From: Hallella multisaccharivorax DSM 17128
GTDB lineage: Bacteria; Bacteroidota; Bacteroidia; Bacteroidales; Bacteroidaceae
Length of the DNA stretch: 64,000 nt
Assembly (NCBI RefSeq): GCF_000218235.1
Contig: NZ_GL945017.1
Span: forward strand, 1,056,040-1,120,039
Direction of reading: 5' to 3'
Shown here one piece after another: positions 54,734 to 64,000 of this stretch. Made by a program: the position numbers and the translations under genes. Each line of letters opens with the position of its first letter. The stretch's first letter is position 1. The notes beneath the pieces are model-generated. The model worked only from the letters and a program-made list of their open reading frames with translations, did not search any database and was not told the DNA's origin.

Positions 54734-56124
54734 AGATCATCATCACTGGTGCTTATGCCATCGGTACCCATCTGGCGAGGTTGCTCTCCCGCAATCAGGA
54801 GGAGATAACGATTATCGACGACGATCAGGAACGCCTTGACAGGATAGGTGCCGACTATGACTTGCTCACGCTTTGCGGCTCCGCCTCAAGCGTGAGAACC
54901 CTGCGCGAGGCGGGAACAGAGAATGCCGACCTCTTCATTGCTGTGTCACCTGATGAGAACGCGAACATCAACAGCTGTATTCTGGCTCATGCTCTCCATG
55001 CCAGGAAGACCGTGGCCAAGGTTAACGACGCTGAGTACGTGGAAGATGATGTACGCCAGTTCTACAAGGACTTGGGTGTTGACCAGCTCATTTATCCCGA
55101 AATATTGGCAGCCAAGGAGATTATCAATGGCCTGAAAATGTCGTGGGTGCGTCAGCGTTGGGATGTACATGGCGGCGCGCTGGTGATGCTTGCCATCAAG
55201 CTGCGCGACAATTGCCAGATCCTTAACCAACCACTGAAAGACCTTTGCGGCCCTGATGATCCTTACCATGTGGTGGCTATCAAGCGCCACCAGGAAACTA
55301 TTATCCCAGGTGGTAACGATGAGTTGCGCTGTCTTGACCTCGTCTACTTCATGACCATGAAGCAATATATCCCTTATATCCGGCAGATTACAGGAAAAGA
55401 GAGCTATACCGACGTACATAATGTAATGTTTATGGGAGGCGGCATGACGGCAGTACGCACCCTGCAGTCGTTGCCAGAATATATGAATGCCAAGATCATA
55501 GAGATAAATCCCGATCGTTGTGAGGAACTCAATGAGCTCATAGAGGATAAGACGCTCGTCATTGAGGGCGACGCGCGCGACACCAATCTCCTTGAAGACG
55601 AGGGCATTAAGAATACTCAGGCCTTTGTGGCATTGACGGGCAATGCGGAGACCAATATTCTGGCCTGTCTTACGGCCAAGCGTCTCGGCGTCCGCAAAAC
55701 CGTGGCCGACGTGGAGAACCTTGATTATGCCTCGATGGCCGAGGAACTTGACATCGGTACCATCATCAATAAGAAAGCCATTGCTGCCAGCCGTATCTAT
55801 CAGCTCATGCTTGATGCCGATGTGCTCAACGTCACATTCCTTATGTCGGCCAATGCTGATGTGGCGGAGTTTGTGGCAAAAGACGACTCCAAGGTTATCA
55901 AACTGCCCGTGAAAGACCTCCGGTTGCCACAGGATGTAACGATTGGCGGACTGGTACGAAACGATAAAGGTATGTTAGTTAACGGCAATACGCAGATAGA
56001 AGCGGGCGATCATGTTGTAGTATTCTGTCATGGTGTGAACATGAAGGCTCTGGAGAAATACTTCAATTCTCCCAGAAAAATAGAAAAGATAGGCAGGGAA
56101 CTGCTTAGCAGGTTGTCATTATGA
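54730..56124 (+). CDS. trkA: Trk potassium uptake regulator TrkA
   Basis: Two repeats, each a Rossmann NAD-binding RCK-N domain (first [20 protein letters not shown], second [17 protein letters not shown]) followed by an RCK-C domain. TrkA binds NAD/ATP and gates the TrkH channel from the cytosolic side. In the first repeat the glycine motif is GAYAIG rather than the usual GxGxxG, so the first site may bind nucleotide weakly. It overlaps dxs and trkH by four bases at each end. Confidence 0.94.
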   Translation: MKIIITGAYAIGTHLARLLSRNQEEITIIDDDQERLDRIGADYDLLTLCGSASSVRTLREAGTENADLFIAVSPDENANINSCILAHALHARKTVAKVNDAEYVEDDVRQFYKDLGVDQLIYPEILAAKEIINGLKMSWVRQRWDVHGGALVMLAIKLRDNCQILNQPLKDLCGPDDPYHVVAIKRHQETIIPGGNDELRCLDLVYFMTMKQYIPYIRQITGKESYTDVHNVMFMGGGMTAVRTLQSLPEYMNAKIIEINPDRCEELNELIEDKTLVIEGDARDTNLLEDEGIKNTQAFVALTGNAETNILACLTAKRLGVRKTVADVENLDYASMAEELDIGTIINKKAIAASRIYQLMLDADVLNVTFLMSANADVAEFVAKDDSKVIKLPVKDLRLPQDVTIGGLVRNDKGMLVNGNTQIEAGDHVVVFCHGVNMKALEKYFNSPRKIEKIGRELLSRLSL

Positions 56125-57587
56125 TCAATTTCAAAATCATCTTCAGTATCCTTGGAGGCTTGCTGTATCAGGAGGCCGTATCAATGCTCATCTGCATGGG
56201 TGTGGCACTTTGGTTTGGTGAGGATGATATCCTGCTTTTTGCTGCCTCGGCAATTCTTACTGTCTTTGCCGGTGTGATGCTGCGTTTCTATGGCCGAAAC
56301 GCCACCAACAGTCTCTCACGGCGTGACGCCTATCTGTTGGTCACGCTTATTTGGGTGGTCTATTCGCTCTTTGCCACCTTGCCTTTTCTATTAGGTGGTT
56401 ACCTTCATAGTTTTACGGACGCTTACTTTGAGGCAATGTCGGGCTTTACCACTACGGGTGCGACTATCATTGACGATGTGGAGGCTTTACCCCACGGCAT
56501 TCTCTTTTGGCGGTCGCTCACGCAGTGGGTTGGCGGCTTGGGCATTGTGTTTACGGTGATTGCCGTCATTCCCTCAGTGGCAGGTAGCAGTGCCAGCATT
56601 CGTGTGTTTGGAGCCGAGTCTACGGGGCCTTTTAAGTCAAAGCTACAGCCCAGGCTTTCCACCAGTGTGCGCTATATTTGGATGGTCTATCTCCTTATTA
56701 GTGTGTGTTGCTTTCTGAGCTATATGGTGTTTGGTATGAATTGGTATGAGGCCGCTAACTATACCATGTCGTCGGTGGCTACAGGGGGCTTCTCCATCAA
56801 CAACAATTCGACAGAAGCGTTCCATTCTCCGGCTCTGGAATATGTCACCACATTCTTTTGTTTCCTTTCCGGTACCAATTTCACATTGCTCTATACGACA
56901 GTCTTCAAGCGGAAAGTGAAAGCGTTGTTTCGCGATTCAGAGTTTCGCTTTTACATCCTTATAGTGGCGGGGGCTACTGCTTTCATCATGTGTGAGCTTA
57001 TCTTCCGCAATCATTATGCTATTGAGCATGCCTTTCGCTCGGCTGTCTTTCAAGTGGTGTCGTTCATGACGACGACAGGCCTTTTCAATGACAATGCCGG
57101 CGTCTGGCCACATGTGACGTGGGTGGTTCTGGCTGTGTGTATGTTTTTCGGCGCCTGCTCCGGTTCCACCACAGGAGGCCTTAAGTGTGTGCGTTGCGTG
57201 ATGATTCTCAAGGTATTGCGCAATGAGCTTGTTCAGCGCATTCACCCTAATGCCGTGCTTCCGTTGAAGATCAGCGACCAGAATGTGCCTGACCGCCAGC
57301 GGGTGTCACTGCTGGCTTTTGTGACGGCTTATCTGATGCTTTTCTTCATCTTCGCCTTCATCATTATTGCTGCAGGCGTGGATAATACTAATGCCATCAC
57401 GATTTGTTTGAGCTGCTTGAGCAATGTGGGGCCGACATTAGGCACGGAGATAGGCCCGACGATGTCGTGGTCGCAGTTGCCCGATTTTATCAAATGGTTT
57501 TGCTCATTCATGATGCTGGTGGGACGCTTGGAGATATTCACGGTGTTGGTTGTGCTTACACCGGCATTTTGGAATAAGAATAAATGA
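56121..57587 (+). CDS. trkH: Trk potassium transporter membrane subunit TrkH
   Basis: About ten transmembrane helices with the four selectivity-filter P loops of the TrkH/KtrB family, for example EAMSGFTTTGATI, SSVATGGFSINN, FMTTTGLFND and CLSNVGPTLG. It passes K+ across the inner membrane under control of TrkA, its neighbour. The frame of 488 residues is full-length, and translation is coupled to trkA by a 4-base overlap. Confidence 0.94.
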   Translation: MINFKIIFSILGGLLYQEAVSMLICMGVALWFGEDDILLFAASAILTVFAGVMLRFYGRNATNSLSRRDAYLLVTLIWVVYSLFATLPFLLGGYLHSFTDAYFEAMSGFTTTGATIIDDVEALPHGILFWRSLTQWVGGLGIVFTVIAVIPSVAGSSASIRVFGAESTGPFKSKLQPRLSTSVRYIWMVYLLISVCCFLSYMVFGMNWYEAANYTMSSVATGGFSINNNSTEAFHSPALEYVTTFFCFLSGTNFTLLYTTVFKRKVKALFRDSEFRFYILIVAGATAFIMCELIFRNHYAIEHAFRSAVFQVVSFMTTTGLFNDNAGVWPHVTWVVLAVCMFFGACSGSTTGGLKCVRCVMILKVLRNELVQRIHPNAVLPLKISDQNVPDRQRVSLLAFVTAYLMLFFIFAFIIIAAGVDNTNAITICLSCLSNVGPTLGTEIGPTMSWSQLPDFIKWFCSFMMLVGRLEIFTVLVVLTPAFWNKNK

Positions 57588-57612
57588 TTCAGAATAGATA
57601 TTCATAAGAACG

Positions 57613-58575
57613 ATGGAAGCATTAAAATTTAGTCCGTTATTGAAACAGACACTCTGGGGTGGCAATAAAATCATCCCTTTTAAACATTTGGACAGTAATC
57701 TGCAAAATGTGGGTGAAAGCTGGGAGATCTCGGGTGTCCCTGGCTCTGAGACTACAGTCAGTGGCGGACGGTTTGACGGCAAACGGCTCAGTGAAGTTGT
57801 CAGCATCTTGAAAGGAAATTTAGTTGGAGAAGACAATTACAAGCGTTTTGGAAATGAGTTTCCTTTGCTGATTAAGTTTATTGATGCACAGCAACCATTG
57901 TCTATCCAGGTGCATCCCACTGACGAAACTGCCCACGAGCTGGGTTATGAGCGTGGAAAAACGGAGATGTGGTATGTGATGAAGTCGGACAAGGATGCCA
58001 ATTTGCTTGTTGGTCTGAGAAAGGAGATTACCCCCGAGCAATATGTGCAAATGGTGGAGGATGGCTCCATTGTTGATGCCTTGGGCCATTATGACGTAAA
58101 GGAGAACGATTGCTTCTTCCTGCCATCGGGGCGTATTCATGCCATTGGCAAGGGTTGTTTCCTATGTGAGATACAGCAGACTTCTGACGTGACCTTCCGT
58201 ATTTACGACTTCAAACGTAAGGACAAGGACGGAAACTATCGTCAATTGCACACGAAGGAAGCTGCGATGAGTATCAACTATCAGGTCTTCCCTGACTATC
58301 GACAAGCGTATGTGCCGGAGAAAAACCGTGGCGTGTCGTTGGTGCAGTGCCCGTTTTTTAAGACCTTTGTCTATGATTTAGACCAGCCGCTGACACTTGA
58401 TGTGGAGGCTCTCGATTCTTTTGTCATCACCATTGTGGTGGATGGAAGCGGAAAGATGACCGATGACGAAGGACATGTTTATGAGGTGTCAGCTGGTGAT
58501 TCTCTGCTCTTCCCTGCTACGACAAAGGAAATCAAGACAGAAGGAAGGTTAAGATTTTTAGAGACCTATGTATAA
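57613..58575 (+). CDS. manA: Mannose-6-phosphate isomerase, class I
   Basis: Interconverts mannose 6-phosphate and fructose 6-phosphate. Zinc ligands are in SIQVHPTDETAH and GKTEMWYVM, with the later cupin His in FLPSGRIHAIGKG. The 320-residue short form is typical of Bacteroidetes and Firmicutes. It lies 25 bases after trkH and probably ends that operon; a bidirectional hairpin follows. Confidence 0.92.
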   Translation: MEALKFSPLLKQTLWGGNKIIPFKHLDSNLQNVGESWEISGVPGSETTVSGGRFDGKRLSEVVSILKGNLVGEDNYKRFGNEFPLLIKFIDAQQPLSIQVHPTDETAHELGYERGKTEMWYVMKSDKDANLLVGLRKEITPEQYVQMVEDGSIVDALGHYDVKENDCFFLPSGRIHAIGKGCFLCEIQQTSDVTFRIYDFKRKDKDGNYRQLHTKEAAMSINYQVFPDYRQAYVPEKNRGVSLVQCPFFKTFVYDLDQPLTLDVEALDSFVITIVVDGSGKMTDDEGHVYEVSAGDSLLFPATTKEIKTEGRLRFLETYV

Positions 58576-58591
58576 TAACGATAAAGGTAAA

Positions 58592-58638
58592 AAGGCAAAA
58601 GGGTAAAAGGAGTGTTATCCTTTCTACCCTTTTGCCTT
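58592..58638. terminator. Bidirectional terminator manA / recA
   Basis: Arms aaggcaaaagggtaaaagg (58592-58610) and its near-complement (58619-58638), with T runs on both strands. It sits between convergent manA and recA. Confidence 0.85.
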
Positions 58639-58653
58639 ATTATCCTTTTGTTT

Positions 58654-59697
58654 TTACTCTTCCTTGATTTTGTCCATAATCTGCTTTTCAATCTCCTCGC
58701 AGAGCTCGGGATTGTCCTTAAGCAACTGCATGGTGGCATCGCGGCCTTGTCCAAGCTTCGAGCCATTGTAGGAGAACCAGCTTCCACTCTTGCTCACAAT
58801 GTCTTGCTCCACACCGAGGTCAAGGATTTCACCAACCTTATTGATGCCTTGTCCGAAAAGAATATCGAACTCAGCTTTGCGGAATGGCGGTGCTACCTTG
58901 TTCTTCACAACCTTGACCCGCACATGGTTACCATACACGTTGTCGCCATCCTTCAGACTTGTGACTCGGCGAATGTCAATTCTCACGCTGGCATAGAACT
59001 TCAGCGCATTACCACCTGTCGTGGTCTCAGGATTACCGAACATCACGCCAATCTTTTCACGCAGCTGATTGATGAAGATGCAGCATGTATTGGTCTTTGA
59101 AATGGTACCGGTGAGTTTACGCAGTGCCTGACTCATCAGTCGAGCCTGCAGACCGACGGCTGAATCACCCATTTCACCCTCAATCTCTTTCTTTGGAGTG
59201 AGTGCAGCCACGGAGTCGACCACGAGAATATCCACTGCCGAAGAGGATATGAGCTGGTCTGCGATCTGCAGTGCCTGCTCGCCATTGTCGGGCTGTGAAA
59301 TCCACAGATTGTCAACATCCACACCTAACTTCTCAGCATAAAAGCGGTCGAAGGCATGTTCTGCGTCGATGAAAGCGGCAATGCCACCGCGTTTCTGCGC
59401 CTCTGCGATGGCGGTGATGGCAAGTGTCGTCTTACCTGATGATTCTGGACCATAAATCTCAATGATTCTGCCGCGCGGGTATCCGCCTACACCTAACGCT
59501 ATGTCAAGGCCGATGGAGCCTGTGGGAATGACGTCTACATTCTCTACTTTCTCATCGCCCATCCGCATGATAGAGCCTTTACCAAAGTCTTTCTCTATCT
59601 TACTCATGGCAGCCTGCAAGGCCTTCATCTTCGCCTGCTTCTCCGCCTTCTGCTGTTCTGCCTGCTCGGCAGCTATCTGTTCTTCTGTCTTAGCCAT
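58654..59697 (-). CDS. recA: Recombinase RecA
   Basis: Strand-exchange protein for homologous recombination and the SOS response. Walker A is GPESSGKTT (83-91); the [11 protein letters not shown] start, the DNA-binding loop ([20 protein letters not shown]) and the [15 protein letters not shown] block are all normal. The N-terminus has about 25 extra Glu/Gln/Lys/Ala residues ([20 protein letters not shown]) before the usual start of the family, a trait of Prevotella RecA. Confidence 0.97.
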   Translation of the reverse strand: MAKTEEQIAAEQAEQQKAEKQAKMKALQAAMSKIEKDFGKGSIMRMGDEKVENVDVIPTGSIGLDIALGVGGYPRGRIIEIYGPESSGKTTLAITAIAEAQKRGGIAAFIDAEHAFDRFYAEKLGVDVDNLWISQPDNGEQALQIADQLISSSAVDILVVDSVAALTPKKEIEGEMGDSAVGLQARLMSQALRKLTGTISKTNTCCIFINQLREKIGVMFGNPETTTGGNALKFYASVRIDIRRVTSLKDGDNVYGNHVRVKVVKNKVAPPFRKAEFDILFGQGINKVGEILDLGVEQDIVSKSGSWFSYNGSKLGQGRDATMQLLKDNPELCEEIEKQIMDKIKEE

Positions 59698-59776
59698 TGT
59701 GGTTTTTCCTTATTAGTAGACATCTTAAGCCAATGAAGTCTATTTTGCGTACTTGTGCTCAATATGTCTATTTTGC

Positions 59777-61018
59777 CTATAACTCAATATCTTTATCAAA
59801 CTCCTCATGCCAGGGTAGCCCTTGCTTACCGAGTTCTTCGAGGAACGGGTCTGGGCTAAACTCCTCAACATTGAATACTCCTGGCTTCTTCCAAATACCT
59901 TTGAGCAGCATCATGGCACCGGTCATGGCGGGCACGCCCGTGGTATAACTCACACCCTGCATGCCTGTCTCCTTGTAAGCATTCTGATGCTTGCAGTTGT
60001 TGTATATATAATAGGTATGTTCCTTGCCGTCTTTGATTCCACGGATGCGGCAGCCGATGCTTGTCTCGCCGTCGTAATTCTTGCCGAGATCCTGCGGATT
60101 GGGCAGCACGGCCTTGAGAAATTGCAGTGGCACAATGTTTACCTTCACCGTCTTCGTTGGGTCGTCGGCAAGTGGCGCTTCATAGACAATGGGATCGATG
60201 CGCCCCATGCCTGTGTCCTCAATGACGCGCAAGTGTGTGAGATATTCCTGTCCAAAGGTCATCCAGAAGCGCCCGCGTTTGATGGTAGGATAGTTCTTCA
60301 CGAGGCTTTCCAACTCCTCATGGTGCATCAGATAGCTGTCGCGAGGCCCGATGTTGGGGTAGGTGATGTCGCGGTGAACAGCGAGAGGAGCCGTCTCAAT
60401 CCATTTGCCGTTCTCGTAATAGAGGCCTTTCTGAGTGATCTCGCGGATGTTGATCTCAGGATTAAAGTTCGTGGCAAACGCCTTATGGTGGTTGCCAGCA
60501 TTGCAGTCAACGATATCGAGATAGTGGATCTCATCAAAATAGTGCTTTGCGGCATAGGCTGTAAACACTTGCGAGACGCCAGGATCGAAGCCGCAGCCGA
60601 GGATGGCAGTGAGCCCTGCTTTCTTGAAGCGGTCCTTGTAAGCCCATTGCCAGGAGTACTCAAAGTGCGCCTCGTCTTTTGGCTCATAGTTAGCTGTGTC
60701 AAGGTAATGGCATCCACAGGCCAGGCAGGCGTCCATGATGCTTAGATCTTGATAGGGCAGGGCGAGATTGATTACAAGGTTCGGCCTGTAACTGTTGAAG
60801 AGCTGCTTGAGCTGCTCCACATCGTCGGCGTCAACCTCCGCCGTCTTGATGTCCATGGTGTAGCCTTTGGCGTGAATAGCGTCCACGAGACGGTCGCATT
60901 TTTCCTTGTGGTGGGAAGCAATCATCAGCTCTCCGAACACGTCTGTATTCTCTGCGATCTTGAAAGCGCACACCGTTGCGACGCCTCCGGCTCCGATCAT
61001 TAAAACTTTGTTGCTCAT
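59777..61018 (-). CDS. Saccharopine dehydrogenase-family protein, likely carboxynorspermidine dehydrogenase
   Basis: Rossmann start VLMIGAGGVATVCAFKIAE, then the LYS1-type blocks VINLALPYQDLSIMDACLAC, GCHYLDTANYEP, AILGCGFDPGVSQVFTAYAA and the C-terminal GVSYTTGVPAMTGAMMLLKG. The sequence fits the carboxynorspermidine dehydrogenase branch (alternative spermidine route from aspartate semialdehyde and putrescine) better than lysine metabolism, as is usual in Bacteroidetes. The route starts from the product of asd in this window. The decarboxylase partner is not here. Confidence 0.82.
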   Translation of the reverse strand: MSNKVLMIGAGGVATVCAFKIAENTDVFGELMIASHHKEKCDRLVDAIHAKGYTMDIKTAEVDADDVEQLKQLFNSYRPNLVINLALPYQDLSIMDACLACGCHYLDTANYEPKDEAHFEYSWQWAYKDRFKKAGLTAILGCGFDPGVSQVFTAYAAKHYFDEIHYLDIVDCNAGNHHKAFATNFNPEINIREITQKGLYYENGKWIETAPLAVHRDITYPNIGPRDSYLMHHEELESLVKNYPTIKRGRFWMTFGQEYLTHLRVIEDTGMGRIDPIVYEAPLADDPTKTVKVNIVPLQFLKAVLPNPQDLGKNYDGETSIGCRIRGIKDGKEHTYYIYNNCKHQNAYKETGMQGVSYTTGVPAMTGAMMLLKGIWKKPGVFNVEEFSPDPFLEELGKQGLPWHEEFDKDIEL

Positions 61019-61090
61019 TTTATCATGTTATTAGTCATTTTTATTTCTGTCGCGGGCGGTCACGGCCGTCATCCCTGCTGTGCGCCGCTA

Positions 61091-61705
61091 TTATTCCGGA
61101 TGGATCTCGCCGGCCTTGATGCCCAATGCATTCATCAGCGAGTAGCCCAGTATCTCTTGTCTGAAGTTGCCGCCAGCCATAGGCTGCATAGCGAAGATCG
61201 TGATATGCTTGTCTTCAGGAGCATTGCGCAGAGCGGCAGCAAGCTCTTCATAGATCGTACCCTGCTCACCATTGGGGATGATCATGAGGCGTTTCACCTC
61301 ATCATGTCCCAGCACCATACTGACGGTGTCAAGCATATAGTCGTCCTTGCTCACCACATCGCCCACGGCGTAGGCATTGACAAGAAATTCACCTAAAGCC
61401 TTGTCGTTGAACGCCTGGCCGTTAAGCTCTGTCTCAAATATGGAGGGGGTGAAGTTGCTCAGCTTTGGGTGCTGTTTCTCATGAACGAGCACGAGTTGCG
61501 TCTCATGGGCTTTGCCATCAGCGCGCAGCCCGCCGTCGAGCGCAATGTCTACAGCCCACTGGCTTAGGTCGGCTTTGGCGATACGGCGGCCTAACATACG
61601 TTCAAACTGCACTGACAGCTGGAAAGCAACATAATCGATGTAGTCGGCATCGGCGAGGATTATATTCTCGCTGAGCCTGACGTTGTGGGCTTCTTCAGAA
61701 TTCAT
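61091..61705 (-). CDS. Conserved Bacteroidales protein (DUF6621-like)
   Basis: 204 residues, soluble, without signal or membrane segment. Recognisable blocks: VRLSENIILADADYIDYVAF, DIALDGGLRADGKAHETQLV and MVLGHDEVKRLMIIPNGE. I know this type as a Bacteroidales-only family with no assigned role (DUF6621), sometimes beside the carboxynorspermidine dehydrogenase gene as here, 72 bases upstream of it on the same strand. A full consensus promoter lies at 61752-61783, so the two are likely one operon. Confidence 0.65.
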   Translation of the reverse strand: MNSEEAHNVRLSENIILADADYIDYVAFQLSVQFERMLGRRIAKADLSQWAVDIALDGGLRADGKAHETQLVLVHEKQHPKLSNFTPSIFETELNGQAFNDKALGEFLVNAYAVGDVVSKDDYMLDTVSMVLGHDEVKRLMIIPNGEQGTIYEELAAALRNAPEDKHITIFAMQPMAGGNFRQEILGYSLMNALGIKAGEIHPE

Positions 61706-61751
61706 CTTAATATAATCTGTGTTTTAGCCAAGATTTAGCTCATATTGTTTG

Positions 61752-61783
61752 CAAAGATAATGAAAAGCCCTTGAAATTTCAAA
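61752..61783 (-). promoter_or_regulatory. Promoter of the DUF6621-like / carboxynorspermidine genes
   Basis: TTTG (61780-61783), 20 bases, TATCTTTG (61752-61759) on the minus strand. Full consensus. Confidence 0.72.
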
Positions 61784-61834
61784 GAAAAGTACTTTTTATT
61801 TTTGATACTTATATTTTCTTTCGAGGATAATTCG

Positions 61835-61842
61835 TAATTTTG
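61835..61842 (+). promoter_or_regulatory. -7 box of nhaD
   Basis: TAATTTTG, 44 bases before the ATG at 61887; no clear -33. Confidence 0.45.
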
Positions 61843-61886
61843 TATCAAACTATAATTATTAATATAAATATCATTCAATTGCGCTA

Positions 61887-63293
61887 ATGTCAACACTATC
61901 TCTTGCGATCATTATTGTGTTTGTAGCGGGCTATCTTTTCATAGCCTTAGAAAGCGTGACCAAAGTCAATAAGGCTGCCGTCGCCCTGCTCATGTTTGTT
62001 GTCGTGTGGACACTCTACATGCTCAACCCCGGCTATTTCGTTTCGCTGATGCATCCCCAGTTTTTAGATATCCTGAAGCTGGAGCATCCCGAACTCGGGA
62101 GCCACGTGGACCCGGTTCTTATCTTTGTCACCGATATCATTCAAGGCCATCTCGGCGACACGGGCACAACGCTGTTCTTCCTCATGGGTGCGATGACCAT
62201 CGTTGAAGTCGTTGATCAGAACGGTGGTTTCGATTGGGTGCGCCGTGTGATGCACACTAAGAGCAAGCGGACTTTGCTGTGGCGCATCGCCTTTATGACG
62301 TTCTTTCTCTCGGCTATCCTTGACAACATGACCACCTCTATCGTGATGATCATGATTCTCCGCAAACTCGTGCCGCAGCATAAGGACCGCATTATCTATG
62401 CCGCACTGGTCATTATTGCAGCCAACAGCGGTGGGGCCTTCTCACCTATCGGCGATGTGACGACTATCATGCTGTGGAATAAGGGGCTTATCACCGCTGC
62501 AGGTGTCATTGGTGAGATATTTGTTCCATCCCTCATCTCCATGATCATTCCTGCCCTCATCTTGCAGATGGCGCTGAAAGGCAATCTCGATGACGGTACG
62601 GAGCCGGCAGTGGTTACCCAGGCTCCAGCCCAGGAACTTGGTGATTTCCAGCGCAAGGTAGTGTTCTGGATTGGTGTTGGCGGTCTGATGTTTGTGCCTG
62701 TGTTCAAGAGCATTACTCATCTTCCACCTTTTGTAGGCATTTTGCTTGTACTGAGTGTGCTGTGGATTGTCACCGAGGTATTCTATGCAAAGCTGCAGAG
62801 TGAGAAAGATACAAGAAAGAAACGTGTGGTCAACCTTATCCGCAACATTGATATGAGCACCATTCTCTTCTTCCTTGGAATTCTGATGGCTGTGAGTTGT
62901 CTTGAGGAGATCGGCGCACTTTCGGCGGTGGGCAAGGGCTTGAACGTGACATTCAATGGCAATCATTTCATGGTCACAGGTATCATAGGGGTGCTTTCCT
63001 CTATTATCGACAATGTGCCGTTGGTGGCAGGCTGCATGGGAATGTATCCCATACAGGCCGTGGGTGACTTTGCCGCTGACGGAATCTTCTGGCAACTGCT
63101 GGCCTACTGCGCCGGAGTGGGCGGCTCCTTGCTGATCATCGGTTCAGCTGCCGGCGTAGTCGTCATGGGATTGGAGAAAATTACATTTGGCTGGTATATG
63201 AAGCATGTGAGTTGGATTGCATTTGTGGGCTATTTGGCAGGTATTCTCAGCTATTATGTCATTAGGGAGTTTATTTTCACTATACCGCTGTGA
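61887..63293 (+). CDS. nhaD: NhaD-type sodium:proton antiporter
   Basis: About twelve transmembrane helices of the ion-transporter superfamily. NhaD marks are the hairpin motifs ILDNMTTSIVMIMIL and ANSGGAFSPIGDVTTIMLW in the first half and IIDNVPLVAGCMGMY in the second. It exports Na+ or Li+ for protons and keeps cytosolic sodium low. The gene stands alone with a hairpin terminator behind it. 468 residues, intact. Confidence 0.92.
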   Translation: MSTLSLAIIIVFVAGYLFIALESVTKVNKAAVALLMFVVVWTLYMLNPGYFVSLMHPQFLDILKLEHPELGSHVDPVLIFVTDIIQGHLGDTGTTLFFLMGAMTIVEVVDQNGGFDWVRRVMHTKSKRTLLWRIAFMTFFLSAILDNMTTSIVMIMILRKLVPQHKDRIIYAALVIIAANSGGAFSPIGDVTTIMLWNKGLITAAGVIGEIFVPSLISMIIPALILQMALKGNLDDGTEPAVVTQAPAQELGDFQRKVVFWIGVGGLMFVPVFKSITHLPPFVGILLVLSVLWIVTEVFYAKLQSEKDTRKKRVVNLIRNIDMSTILFFLGILMAVSCLEEIGALSAVGKGLNVTFNGNHFMVTGIIGVLSSIIDNVPLVAGCMGMYPIQAVGDFAADGIFWQLLAYCAGVGGSLLIIGSAAGVVVMGLEKITFGWYMKHVSWIAFVGYLAGILSYYVIREFIFTIPL

Positions 63294-63300
63294 CTCTGAG

Positions 63301-63336
63301 AGGATGGGAGACATGCTGTGGCTTATCTCCCATCCT
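63301..63336. terminator. Hairpin behind nhaD
   Basis: aggatgggaga (63301-63311) pairs fully with tctcccatcct (63326-63336) around 14 bases. No T run follows on the plus strand. It also lies at the very end of the reading frame tail of the LRR gene on the other strand. Confidence 0.6.
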
Positions 63337-63472
63337 TAGGGATTAAGAGGATAGACATTCAAAAGGTTGACAGATATCTTCGGCTCTTCCGTTAAATGCA
63401 TCCAGGATTTTGTTGCCTTATAGTAATTTGTAAAGCAATCTTCATCTAATATCTTAGGGATCTTATTGATCT
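63336..63472 (-). pseudogene. Out-of-frame tail behind the BspA-like LRR gene
   Basis: Right after the LRR stop at 63473, another minus-strand frame is open for about 45 codons to 63336. It reads RVEINKIPKILDEDCFTNYY then KATKSWMHLTEEPKISVN. The DEDCFTNYxKAT piece resembles the C-terminal repeat cap of BspA-like proteins, so the present stop may come from a frameshift that cut off the last repeat. Confidence 0.4.
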
Positions 63473-64000
63473 CTACTCTTCCACTATCTGTCCGAAGCTC
63501 TTCCAATAGGTTGCTGACATGTACTTTTCCTTGCAGCCTTTAGGTACATACAATATGCTTCCACTGCGGTCAATGTCACCGTCCTGATTTAATGATGGTG
63601 GTGTGTCCAACCTTATGTGCAGTTCCTTTACACGAAGACCTTTTAGGGCATCCACATCCATATATTTTATCGATTTGGGAATGAACAGGCTTTTCAAAAC
63701 GCCACCTGTATTAAATGGCTCCTCATATATCGCCTTTAGTTTTGAGTCTGTAGGAATCACGATTTCGTCTATCTTAGGCGAGCTGGCGAATGCCCTTGAC
63801 CTTATGCGCTCCAAACTTGCTGGCAGAACAACAGTCTTGAGATTCTTGCAATCGGCAAAAGCCTCCTCGTTAATTGTCTTAATGCCTTTGGGAAGCAAGA
63901 TCCTCGACAGATGGGAGTTGAAGAACAGCCTTTCGTCAATATTGAACTCGTAAGAATAGCCCGTGAAATCGCACGCCGACATATCCAGCGTATCAAGAGA
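63473..64000 (-). CDS. BspA-like leucine-rich-repeat surface protein (N-terminus outside window)
   Basis: The frame is open to the right window edge, so only the C-terminal about 175 residues are seen. They carry LRR_5 (Treponema pallidum/BspA-type) repeats: LPKGIKTINEEAFADCKNLK, VVLPASLERIRSRAFA and IPKSIKYMDVDALKGLRVKE, then the usual end YVPKGCKEKYMSATYWKSFG. BspA-like proteins are surface adhesins. An out-of-frame tail follows at 63336-63472. Confidence 0.85.
   Translation of the reverse strand, partial: SLDTLDMSACDFTGYSYEFNIDERLFFNSHLSRILLPKGIKTINEEAFADCKNLKTVVLPASLERIRSRAFASSPKIDEIVIPTDSKLKAIYEEPFNTGGVLKSLFIPKSIKYMDVDALKGLRVKELHIRLDTPPSLNQDGDIDRSGSILYVPKGCKEKYMSATYWKSFGQIVEE

Noticed and set aside
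59822..60745. 307-codon plus-strand frame opposite the carboxynorspermidine dehydrogenase-like gene
   Set aside because: Antisense to a full-length conserved enzyme; no start signals or domains.

Overview
The window looks like a chromosomal segment of a Bacteroidales bacterium, most likely Prevotellaceae. The support is a SusC/SusD pair, many Cys-lipoproteins, DUF1573 and DUF3244 proteins, BspA-type LRR and FAS1 proteins, GC near 45%, and several promoters of the Bacteroidetes type (TTG, about 20 bases, TAnnTTTG).

Left part (1-13.5 kb): the tail of an OmpA-like protein, a short gene graveyard (M13 peptidase and Rpn/PD-(D/E)XK remnants), small lipoproteins, and a 1070-residue coiled-coil surface lipoprotein with a long structured leader. 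Then come a RAYT-like HUH transposase with an extra C-terminal SLOG/DprA-like domain, asd, a CPA2 antiporter, lolD and tilS.

Middle part (13.56-32.05 kb): an AT-richer accessory island between tilS and a tRNA-Leu(TAG). It holds what look like two joined RiPP (ribosomally made, modified peptide) loci. Locus A appears intact: TPR/HTH membrane regulator, DUF3244 secreted protein, Cys-rich double-Gly precursor, radical SAM/SPASM maturase and two TonB-receptor-like outer-membrane proteins. Locus B is a class II lanthipeptide locus in decay: an exporter missing its 5' half with an amber codon, a LanM split by an insertion sequence between its dehydratase and LanC-like halves, an intact lanthipeptide-like precursor, a third outer-membrane protein paralogous to the first of locus A, a small secreted protein, and a mini-HlyD frameshifted in a CT run. 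A 127-bp promoter segment of locus A (125/127 identical) recurs in front of the broken exporter.

Right part (32.3-64 kb): mostly core genes. These are a metallophosphoesterase, a large AlbA_2/Schlafen-domain protein, metY-cysK sulfur assimilation genes, an FMN-binding protein, an EEP-family hydrolase, a C1B peptidase, and a SusC-SusD-FAS1-lipoprotein-thioredoxin-M16 operon. They are followed by dxs-trkA-trkH-manA, recA, a carboxynorspermidine dehydrogenase-like gene, a DUF6621-like gene, nhaD and a BspA-like LRR protein cut by the window end. Three tandem arrays with periods of 11, 22 and 22 bp lie in intergenic gaps.
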